The position numbers and the translations under genes were made by a program. From positions 1 to 39,551 of the forward strand of contig JAKITY010000006.1 of assembly GCA_021647835.1 (NCBI GenBank): 39,551 nucleotides of DNA. Direction: 5' to 3'. Below the pieces are notes generated by a model, which had not been told where the DNA came from, ran no database searches, and saw only the letters and a program-made list of their open reading frames with translations. This DNA comes from Flavobacteriaceae bacterium (GTDB lineage Bacteria; Bacteroidota; Bacteroidia; Flavobacteriales; Flavobacteriaceae). Positions 33,643 to 39,551 of the stretch are shown piece by piece (within the stretch, counting starts at the first letter, position 1; each line of letters opens with the position of its first letter).

Positions 33643-33758
33643 TGTTTTGGGTTTTCAGTTGGCAGTGTTCAGCATCTTTATTTTTCTTCCCGCAGATTTA
33701 CGCAGAAAAAATTAGCGAAAATCAGCAATATCTTCGGGAAATGTTAGCAGAGTCAAAT
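33643..33758. repeat. Composite of degenerate dispersed repeats
   Basis: The dusB/M28 spacer joins two modules I recall from many Flavobacteria. One is a TTTTCAGTTGGCAGTGTTCAG stretch near 33651-33671. The other is a CCCGCAGATTTACGCAGAA block (33689-33707), followed by TTAGCGAAAATCAGC. The second module has a diverged inverted copy at 4609-4626. No coding sense. Confidence 0.5.
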
Positions 33759-34985
33759 CTAAAAAGTAACGTTTAGCGCTACTTCTTTTCCATCGCGAAT
33801 GATAATCACTTTTATTGTTGCTCCTTTTTCAAATTTAGATAAAGACTTTACATAATCCATCATTGAATTTACTTCAATATCACCCATTTTCACAACAACA
33901 TCACCTTTTTTTATTCCTGCTTTATGTGCTGATTTCTCTTCTGTAACACCACTAATTTGCATTCCTTTTCCATCAAATAAATAATCGGGAACAACACCTA
34001 AGGTTACTTTAAAACCTGCGCCTTTTTTAGTTTCATTTTTGGTCTTCGTAAATGTTAATTTTGCATCATCATCTAAATCAGAAATAATAGCAAAAAGATA
34101 TTCAGAAATTAAATTCATCCCTTCATAATTCAGCAAATCTGTATCGTCTGTAGGCTTGTGATAATCTTCGTGTTGTCCTGTAAAAAAGTGTAATACAGGG
34201 ATATCAGCTAAATAAAAACTTGTGTGATCTGAAGGTCCAACTCCAGATTCTTTTAAAACTAAACGAAATTTATTTTTAGGGTCTTCTTCTAATGTTTTTT
34301 TGAATATTGGAGATGTTCCAACGCCATAAACGGCCAAAGCACTATCCTTTTTCAATCTTCCAACCATATCCATATTTACCATATAATTAACCGATTTCAG
34401 GTCAATTGTAGGGTTTTTTACAAAATAATTAGAACCCAATAAGCCCATTTCTTCAGCAGAAAAAGCCATAAATAAATAGTTGTTTTGAGTGTTTTTATTT
34501 TTCAACTTACTAGCCAAATTTAAAAGTACTGCAATTCCACTAGCGTTGTCATCTGCGCCATTGTGAATTTGCTTTTCTTCGCCTCTATACAACGAACCTT
34601 CACCTCCATAACCTAAATGGTCGTAATGCGCTCCAATAATAATTGTTTTATCGGCTTTATTGTCAAGATATCCAATTATATTGTTTCCTGTAATTGTTCC
34701 GTCTATATTTTCTGTAAATTTTACCTCTTCATGCGGATGCGATTTAGGCTTAAAAGAAAATGGCTGTAAGAAATTTGCCGTTCCTTTCGGTTCTAAGCCT
34801 AATTCTTTAAAGCGTTTTGAAATGTAATCTGCCGCTTTTTTTTCGCCTTCAGTTCCTGTTTGTCTTCCTTCTAATTTGTCATCAGCCAAGAAAGAAACAT
34901 CTTCTTTAATTTTGTTTTCTGGTTTGTACTCCTCTTTACATCCGAATAGCGATATAAAAATTATTAATAGCGATACTTTCTTCAT
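33759..34985 (-). CDS. M28-family aminopeptidase lipoprotein with PDZ domain
   Basis: 408-residue lipid-anchored zinc exopeptidase. Signal and lipobox are IIFISLFGCKEEYK (Cys at about residue 15). The M28 zinc ligands are IIGAHYDHLGYGG, NGADDNASGIAVLL, SAEEMGLLGSN, NMDMVGRL and the late SDHTSF-LADIPVLHFFTG. A PDZ domain follows (about residues 318-405, with GKGMQISGVTEEKSAHKAG). The ATG at 34985 begins the signal peptide; the in-frame ATG at 35030 would start within the divergent promoter. It is divergent from the propeller lipoprotein. Confidence 0.93.
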   Translation of the reverse strand: MKKVSLLIIFISLFGCKEEYKPENKIKEDVSFLADDKLEGRQTGTEGEKKAADYISKRFKELGLEPKGTANFLQPFSFKPKSHPHEEVKFTENIDGTITGNNIIGYLDNKADKTIIIGAHYDHLGYGGEGSLYRGEEKQIHNGADDNASGIAVLLNLASKLKNKNTQNNYLFMAFSAEEMGLLGSNYFVKNPTIDLKSVNYMVNMDMVGRLKKDSALAVYGVGTSPIFKKTLEEDPKNKFRLVLKESGVGPSDHTSFYLADIPVLHFFTGQHEDYHKPTDDTDLLNYEGMNLISEYLFAIISDLDDDAKLTFTKTKNETKKGAGFKVTLGVVPDYLFDGKGMQISGVTEEKSAHKAGIKKGDVVVKMGDIEVNSMMDYVKSLSKFEKGATIKVIIIRDGKEVALNVTF

Positions 34986-34996
34986 CTTATATGTCT

Positions 34997-35014
34997 TAGT
35001 TTTGCACAAAACTA
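34997..35014. promoter_or_regulatory. Palindromic overlapping divergent promoters
   Basis: TAGTTTTG on the plus strand (34997-35004) and TAGTTTTG on the minus strand (35014-35007) form an inverted repeat with two bases between. Each is a perfect TAnnTTTG. Transcripts starting 5-7 bases later would begin inside the opposite element. Confidence 0.6.
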
Positions 35015-35030
35015 CTAATAAAATCAACAA

Positions 35031-36140
35031 ATGAAATATATTTATTCGCTTTTTTTTATAACGTTACTTTTTTCTTGTAAAACTGAAAAAAAAGATTCGC
35101 AAAACGAAGATGCTGTTGCTGGAGCAACAAAAATTGTAAACGAGACACACTATCCGCAAGAGAAACATTTAAAAAACATCAAGCAGTTGACCTTTGGAGG
35201 CGATAATGCGGAAGCTTATTGGAGTTTTGATGGTAAAAAACTTGTTTTTCAGGCTTCCAACCATTGGGATTTAGAATGTGACCAAATTTTTGTTATGAAT
35301 GCTGATGAAATTTTACCAGAAGGAAAAGTTCCGCAAATGGTAAGCACAGGAAAAGGACGTACAACCTGTAGTTATTTTCTTCCAGGCGATGCTACAATTG
35401 TATATTCATCTACACATTTGGGCGATGAGACTTGTCCAATAGTTCCTAAAAAAGAAGATTTTGGAGGGAAATATATTTGGCCTGTTTATGATACATTCGA
35501 TATTTTTGTTGCTGATACTAAAGGAAACCAACTAAAACAATTGACTTTTGAAAAAGGCTACGATGCTGAACCAACTGTTTCGCCAAAAGGTGATAAAATT
35601 GTATTTACCTCTACTCGATCTGGAGATTTAGAACTTTATACAATGAATATTGATGGCTCTGATGTAAAACAAATCACCTTTGAATTAGGTTATGACGGAG
35701 GCGCATTCTTTTCTCCAGACGGCACAAAAATAGTCTTTAGATCTTCTCGCCCTAAAACGGAGAAAGACATTAAAGAGTATAAAGATTTATTAGCACAAGG
35801 ATTGGTAATGCCAACCTATATGGAAATATATGTGTGTAATGTTGATGGAAGTGATTTACAAAAAATTACCGATTTAGGAGGTGCAAATTGGGCGCCATTT
35901 TTTCATCCAAGTGGAAAGAAAATTATCTTCTCAACCAATCATCACAAAGAAAAACATGATGGGTTTAATCTATTTATGATAGATATTGATGGTAAAAATT
36001 TGGAACAAATCACTTTTGATGGTGTTTTTGACGCATTCCCAATGTTTTCTCCTGATGGAACAAAATTAGTTTTCTCTTCTAACCGTAATAATGGTGGAGG
36101 AAAAGACACAAACCTTTTTACTGCTGAATGGGTAGATTAA
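35031..36140 (+). CDS. PD40/TolB-like beta-propeller lipoprotein
   Basis: 369-residue exported protein. Signal and lipobox are SLFFITLLFSCKTEKK (Cys at about residue 16). Repeated PD40 blades follow, with motifs such as AYWSFDGKKLVFQ, PTVSPKGDKIVFTSTRSGD, AFFSPDGTKIVFRSSR, PFFHPSGKKIIFSTNHH and PMFSPDGTKLVFSSNR. Five or six blades are visible. TolB-type propellers bind proteins or peptides. The divergent M28 peptidase suggests a joint role in peptide handling, by context only. It ends before a terminator shared with the DUF998 gene. Confidence 0.92.
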   Translation: MKYIYSLFFITLLFSCKTEKKDSQNEDAVAGATKIVNETHYPQEKHLKNIKQLTFGGDNAEAYWSFDGKKLVFQASNHWDLECDQIFVMNADEILPEGKVPQMVSTGKGRTTCSYFLPGDATIVYSSTHLGDETCPIVPKKEDFGGKYIWPVYDTFDIFVADTKGNQLKQLTFEKGYDAEPTVSPKGDKIVFTSTRSGDLELYTMNIDGSDVKQITFELGYDGGAFFSPDGTKIVFRSSRPKTEKDIKEYKDLLAQGLVMPTYMEIYVCNVDGSDLQKITDLGGANWAPFFHPSGKKIIFSTNHHKEKHDGFNLFMIDIDGKNLEQITFDGVFDAFPMFSPDGTKLVFSSNRNNGGGKDTNLFTAEWVD

Positions 36141-36143
36141 GCG

Positions 36144-36180
36144 AAAATCAAGGTTCTATATAAAAGACCTCATGATTTTT
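36144..36180. terminator. Terminator between convergent genes
   Basis: Arms AAAATCA-AGGT and ACCT-(CA)-TGATTTT with a small bulge. A T run follows on the plus strand. Confidence 0.6.
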
Positions 36181-36185
36181 AAAAT

Positions 36186-36815
36186 TTATGAAGTTTTTTG
36201 ATTTCTTATTAAAATTGATAGAACAACAATACTTATAATAAAAGAGATTTCTATAATTCGTTGGTATAACCCTATAAAATGTGAAGTTAAATTTGTAAGT
36301 AAAATGCCTACAAATAAAACTGAAATACTTCCAAAAATAATAATCACTTGAGGTGTTTTTTTATAACTTTCTAGTTTTTGTAATCCAACACCAATTAATA
36401 AAAGACTTATAGGCACAAATAGATAAGTAAGCATTCCCGTTAAATTATGTATTATCTGTGAAATACTTGGCGTAACTAATTCGCTTCCGCAACCAGAATC
36501 ACATGGAAATAGTCCAACGATTATTGTTCCTATTCCATAAAAAACACCAAGTCCAATAAAACCAGTTTTAATTAATTTTGATTTAGGAAGTTTTTTAAAT
36601 CCAACAAAAGAAAAAATTGCTATTAAAATACCACTTGGAATATAACCGAAATAACGAAAAATCTTTCCGTAAGGAGTATCAATAGCCATTGACTCACTAA
36701 TAAACTGAGACATTTGATTATAATCATCAAACTGAAAACCTCCTAAAATTGAAGCAAGTCCAAAAAAGGTTACTCCAAATATTCCAATCAAATAAACGGT
36801 TTTGTTATTCATCAT
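36186..36815 (-). CDS. DUF998 family membrane protein
   Basis: 209-residue protein with about six membrane helices (roughly 7-24, 54-71, 84-102, 124-146, 156-174, 184-203). The central motif GLFPCDSGC is the DUF998 hallmark, preceded by GIGTIIVG and followed by a histidine in the next helix (QIIHNLTGM). Adjacent ATG codons at 36815 and 36812 are both usable. The function of DUF998 is unknown. The gene stands alone with 317 non-coding bases upstream that contain REP-like hairpins, so a recent arrival is possible. Confidence 0.88.
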   Translation of the reverse strand: MMNNKTVYLIGIFGVTFFGLASILGGFQFDDYNQMSQFISESMAIDTPYGKIFRYFGYIPSGILIAIFSFVGFKKLPKSKLIKTGFIGLGVFYGIGTIIVGLFPCDSGCGSELVTPSISQIIHNLTGMLTYLFVPISLLLIGVGLQKLESYKKTPQVIIIFGSISVLFVGILLTNLTSHFIGLYQRIIEISFIISIVVLSILIRNQKTS

Positions 36816-36963
36816 TTGTTTATTGGTCCCAAATGGAGTTAAAACTATGTACTTTAGTGCATCTCGCTTTAGCTTCTAAAAATTTTATTCAGTTTCGTTA
36901 AAAGAAAATTGAGTTCAGAAATGATTTTTTATCTCCAATTTTCATTCGAGTAATCACGTATTG

Positions 36964-37008
36964 CTGACTTTAGTCAGATTTAAAAACCTATGGACTTGTA
37001 GTCCATAG
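36964..37008. repeat. REP-like pair of hairpins
   Basis: CTGACT-TT-AGTCAG (36964-36977) and CTATGGACT-TGT-AGTCCATAG (36988-37008) are two short perfect palindromes 10 bases apart. They lie in the 317-base gap between the DUF998 gene and lepA. This spacing and the GGACT/AGTCC core resemble REP elements mobilised by Y1-type (RAYT/IS200-like) transposases. No such transposase is in the window. The rest of the gap (36816-36960) is AT-rich and shows only a weak AAAATTG/CCAATTTT pairing. Confidence 0.6.
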
Positions 37009-37078
37009 TGGTTTAGTTATTAGAGACGATTAAGACGTTGTTTTGTAACTTTTAAAGTGATAATGTTCCTGCAATCAA

Positions 37079-37111
37079 TTGCAAATAACTCCTATTAATA
37101 AGGTATATTTG
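37079..37111 (+). promoter_or_regulatory. lepA promoter
   Basis: TTG (37079-37081), 22 bases, then a perfect -7 TATATTTG (37104-37111), with the lepA ATG 21 bases further. Confidence 0.7.
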
Positions 37112-37132
37112 CAAACTGAACGAAGATATAGG

Positions 37133-38929
37133 ATGAAGCACATTAGAAATTTTTGCATAATTGCACATATTGATCACGGAAAAAGTACACTTGCCGATAG
37201 ATTACTCGAATTTACAGGAACGATAACGGATAGAGAAAAGAAAGATCAGTTATTAGATACAATGGATTTGGAACGTGAACGTGGAATTACTATAAAATCG
37301 CACGCCATTCAAATGGAATATACTTTTGAAGGTCAAGAATATGTTTTAAACCTTATTGATACTCCTGGACACGTAGATTTTTCTTATGAAGTCTCTCGTT
37401 CTATTGCTGCTTGCGAAGGCGCACTTTTAATTGTTGATGCAGCACAAAGTATTCAAGCGCAAACCATTTCTAATTTATATTTAGCCTTAGAAAACGATTT
37501 AGAAATAATTCCTATTTTAAATAAAGTAGATTTACCAAGCGCCAATCCAGAAGAAGTTACAGATGATATTGTAGATTTATTGGGTTGCGATCCAGAAGAG
37601 GTAATTCATGCAAGTGGAAAAACAGGCTTTGGAATTGATGCCATTTTAGAAGCAGTTATAAAAAGAGTTCCTGCTCCAAAAGGCGATGTAAATGCGCCCT
37701 TACAAGCCCTAATTTTTGATTCGGTTTACAATACTTTTAGAGGAATTGAAACGTATTTTAGAGTTTTTAATGGCGAAATAAAAAAAGGGCAACGTATTAA
37801 ATTCGTTGCAACAGATAACGAATATTTTGCTGATGAAGTTGGGACATTAAAGTTAGAACAAGTTGCAAAACAATCAGTAAAAGCAGGAGATGTTGGTTAC
37901 CTTATTACAGGAATAAAAACTGCAAAAGAAGTAAAAGTTGGAGATACTATTACTGATGCAAAAACTCCTACAACCAATATAGTAGAAGGTTTTGAAGATG
38001 TAAAACCAATGGTTTTTGCAGGGATTTATCCTGTGGACACCGAAGATTATGAGGAATTGCGAAATTCTATGGAAAAATTGCAATTAAATGATGCTTCCTT
38101 AGTTTTTCAGCCAGAAAGTTCGGCTGCATTAGGTTTTGGTTTTCGTTGTGGATTTTTAGGAATGCTACATATGGAAATCATCCAAGAGCGTTTGGAACGT
38201 GAATTTAATATGACCGTAATTACAACGGTTCCCAATGTTTCATATCATGCGTTTACCAATAAAAATCCAGATGAAGCATTTATCTTAAACAATCCTTCGG
38301 ATTTACCAGATCCATCGACTCTTAATAGAATTGAAGAACCGTTTATCAAAGCATCTATTATTACAAAAGCCGACTTTGTTGGAAATGTAATGTCTTTATG
38401 TATTGAAAAACGTGGAATGATAACCAATCAGACCTATTTAACAACCCAACGTGTAGAATTAACATTCGATATGCCTTTGGCAGAAATTGTTTTTGATTTT
38501 TATGATAGATTAAAAACCGTTTCTAAAGGATATGCTTCGTTTGATTATTCACCAATTGGAATGAGAGAATCGAAATTGGTGCGTTTAGATATTTTATTAA
38601 ATGGAAATTCTGTAGATGCGCTTTCTGCTCTTATTCATGCTGATAATGCACAGAATATTGGTAAAAAAATGTGTGTAAAGTTAAAAGAATTGATACCAAG
38701 ACAACAATTTGACATTCCAATTCAAGCAGCAATTGGCGCAAAAATTATTTCTCGTGAAACCATTAAAGCACTTCGAAAAGATGTAACTGCAAAATGTTAC
38801 GGAGGAGATATTTCTCGTAAAAGAAAATTGCTTGAAAAACAGAAAAAAGGGAAAAAACGTATGCGCCAAGTAGGAAATGTAGAGATTCCTCAACAAGCAT
38901 TTATGGCTGTTTTAAAGTTAAACGACTAA
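37133..38929 (+). CDS. lepA: Elongation factor 4 (ribosomal back-translocase LepA)
   Basis: 598-residue translational GTPase that acts on stalled or maturing ribosomes. It begins [20 protein letters not shown] (G1), followed by ERGITIK (G2), DTPGHVDF (G3) and NKVDLPSA (G4). EF-G-like domains and the LepA-specific C-terminus with [20 protein letters not shown] follow. The ATG at 37133 gives the canonical start. An in-frame ATT/ATA-rich extension upstream (from 37079) overlaps the promoter and is not translated. No gene follows on the same strand, only the repeated promoter-like sequence. Confidence 0.97.
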   Translation: MKHIRNFCIIAHIDHGKSTLADRLLEFTGTITDREKKDQLLDTMDLERERGITIKSHAIQMEYTFEGQEYVLNLIDTPGHVDFSYEVSRSIAACEGALLIVDAAQSIQAQTISNLYLALENDLEIIPILNKVDLPSANPEEVTDDIVDLLGCDPEEVIHASGKTGFGIDAILEAVIKRVPAPKGDVNAPLQALIFDSVYNTFRGIETYFRVFNGEIKKGQRIKFVATDNEYFADEVGTLKLEQVAKQSVKAGDVGYLITGIKTAKEVKVGDTITDAKTPTTNIVEGFEDVKPMVFAGIYPVDTEDYEELRNSMEKLQLNDASLVFQPESSAALGFGFRCGFLGMLHMEIIQERLEREFNMTVITTVPNVSYHAFTNKNPDEAFILNNPSDLPDPSTLNRIEEPFIKASIITKADFVGNVMSLCIEKRGMITNQTYLTTQRVELTFDMPLAEIVFDFYDRLKTVSKGYASFDYSPIGMRESKLVRLDILLNGNSVDALSALIHADNAQNIGKKMCVKLKELIPRQQFDIPIQAAIGAKIISRETIKALRKDVTAKCYGGDISRKRKLLEKQKKGKKRMRQVGNVEIPQQAFMAVLKLND

Positions 38930-38949
38930 TTTATAAACTTAATTACAAT

Positions 38950-39014
38950 AAATGGTAATGGTGCCAAAAATAGTTGGTAATTTTTTCAATACTATTTTTA
39001 TCTTTAGCGAGTTA
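38950..39014 (+). repeat. Right copy of the 65-bp inverted repeat, promoter-like
   Basis: Inverted copy of 1-66 with a single-base length difference. It contains TTGG (38974-38977), 21 bases, then TATCTTTA (38999-39006), ending right at the predicted transcription start of the candidate RNA. Conservation of exactly the promoter interval at both sites supports a duplicated transcription unit. Confidence 0.8.
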
Positions 39015-39120
39015 ATCCGAAAAGGACATGAGCAATGCTGAGGAGCAACTTATTAGCGATAGGATTATCTTTATACAGTAATGAAAAGGGCTTTCTTTTT
39101 AGAGTCCTTTTTTCATTACT
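39012..39120 (+). ncRNA. Candidate small RNA gene
   Basis: About 109 bases beginning at the end of the promoter-like repeat. TAATCC (39013-39018) pairs with GGATTA (39062-39067) and encloses a 43-base domain with AGC-AAT-GCT (39031-39039) and purine-rich loops. A terminator hairpin closes the unit at 39077-39120. No open reading frame fits. It is not tRNA, tmRNA, SRP RNA, RNase P or 6S by any hallmark I can see. A covariance search, including the Flavo-1 motif of Rfam, would test identity. Promoter, folded body and terminator make an RNA gene likely; its function is unknown. Confidence 0.5.
39077..39120 (+). terminator. Terminator hairpin of the candidate small RNA
   Basis: Long stem AGTAATGAAAAGGGCT against AGTCCTTTTTTCATTACT, imperfect by one or two bases, with a short loop. 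U-rich on its 3' side. Confidence 0.65.
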
Positions 39121-39144
39121 GGTAAGTTTATGGCTAATAAAAAC

Positions 39145-39485
39145 CTACATCTTATTTTTAAAGTACAAATACCACATTAAATATTGTTTTCTATGATTAT
39201 AAGACAAGCCTCGATGTATGTTTAAGTGCCCTTTCATGTGACCAAAAAATGATTCTATAGAATTGGATGATTTCGGGGTATTAGGATTGTCTAAATAATG
39301 AAACATATTTGGTAATGCTCTTTTGATAGTCATGAAAGATCTTCTAACCATTTTGTGTGTAAACCAATATCTATCTGTTTCCAAATTATAACTTTTTTCA
39401 TTGATATAATCTTTAGGGCATCTCTAAAAACTCTTAATTTCATTTGAGTGTTATTTTCCACTAATTTTTTTGAATTACTATTTTT
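39145..39485 (-). pseudogene. C-terminal remnant of a transposase (IS256/IS1249-like)
   Basis: The readable end includes RYWFTHKMVRRSFMTIKRAL, then TPKSSNSIESFFGHMKGHLN, then IHRGLSYNHRKQYLMWYLYF. This is the pattern of the last third of a DDE transposase, with the final catalytic Glu in SIES. Going upstream, the frame shifts by one base near 39410-39414: KLRVFRDALK continues in frame as DYINEKSYN only if one base is restored. An in-frame stop at 39488-39486 ends the readable part. It is truncated and frameshifted, hence inactive unless the window edge hides an intact copy. Family assignment is approximate. Confidence 0.7.
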
Positions 39486-39551
39486 CTATTTTAAATCTCA
39501 TTTGATTCACAATCAGTTAGTTGTATTTTAATAATTTCTAAAATAGACGGA

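Noticed and set aside
37079-37132. Extended N-terminus for LepA
   Set aside because: It overlaps the promoter, and LepA proteins begin with the [19 protein letters not shown] type N-terminus found at 37133.
1-39014. Window as one composite transposon bounded by its inverted repeats
   Set aside because: The interior is core flavobacterial housekeeping DNA with conserved gene orders, no integrase, and the repeats look like promoters rather than transposon ends.
39077-39120. Terminal inverted repeat of the adjacent insertion sequence
   Set aside because: The hairpin reads as a terminator at the end of a promoter-driven structured stretch, and no matching repeat is visible on the other side of the remnant within the window.

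Overview
The window is a low-GC chromosomal segment from a member of Bacteroidota, almost certainly the family Flavobacteriaceae. Supporting signs are the lack of Shine-Dalgarno-like sites before most genes, many promoters of the TAnnTTTG type, lipoproteins with short N-termini, a PID-type C-terminal sorting tail, an ExbB/ExbD/ExbD operon and a LuxR-type two-component pair. Apart from one transposase remnant at the right edge it reads as ordinary housekeeping chromosome. I see no rRNA, prophage, CRISPR array or intact insertion sequence.

Layout, left to right. 1-2454: a TonB-energising exbB / four-TM protein / exbD / exbD operon on the minus strand. 2527-5132: tRNA-Ser(GGA), type I asparaginase, a membrane zinc metallopeptidase and an Lrp/AsnC regulator. 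5219-10136: a minus-strand lipid and cofactor block (pdxA, DUF177, rpmF, fabH, accB, accC) covering fatty-acid initiation, malonyl-CoA supply and vitamin B6. 10196-13061: riboflavin synthase, a PID-CTERM mini-protein, a CAT-anticodon tRNA, a small outer-membrane protein, an unknown gene and a polyprenyl diphosphate synthase. 13188-19797: a TetR/TolC/MFP/RND efflux operon behind a textbook promoter. 19878-24856: recX, an M13 peptidase lipoprotein, two conserved unknown genes and a methyltransferase that looks like a small acquired cassette. 24980-28079: truB, uppP, a DUF3098 gene, ftsX and methylmalonyl-CoA epimerase.

28080-30975 holds the most unusual part of the interior. A gene-free region carries several hairpins, two operator-like direct repeats and a 14-bp perfect inverted repeat. 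It precedes a four-gene set: lipoprotein, multi-TM protein, histidine kinase without a sensor domain, and NarL/LuxR response regulator. 31047-36815 holds rbfA, a LolC/E-type permease, dusB, an M28 peptidase with a PDZ domain divergent from a beta-propeller lipoprotein, and a DUF998 membrane protein. lepA (37133-38929) follows a REP-like hairpin pair.

Both ends of the window carry the same 65-bp sequence in inverted orientation (1-66 and 38950-39014). It resembles a Bacteroidota promoter. On the right it leads directly into a structured stretch ending in a terminator hairpin (about 39012-39120), which I read as a candidate small RNA. The left copy would drive a second copy lying outside the window. 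This candidate and the 28.1-28.4 kb region are the best leads for something undescribed.
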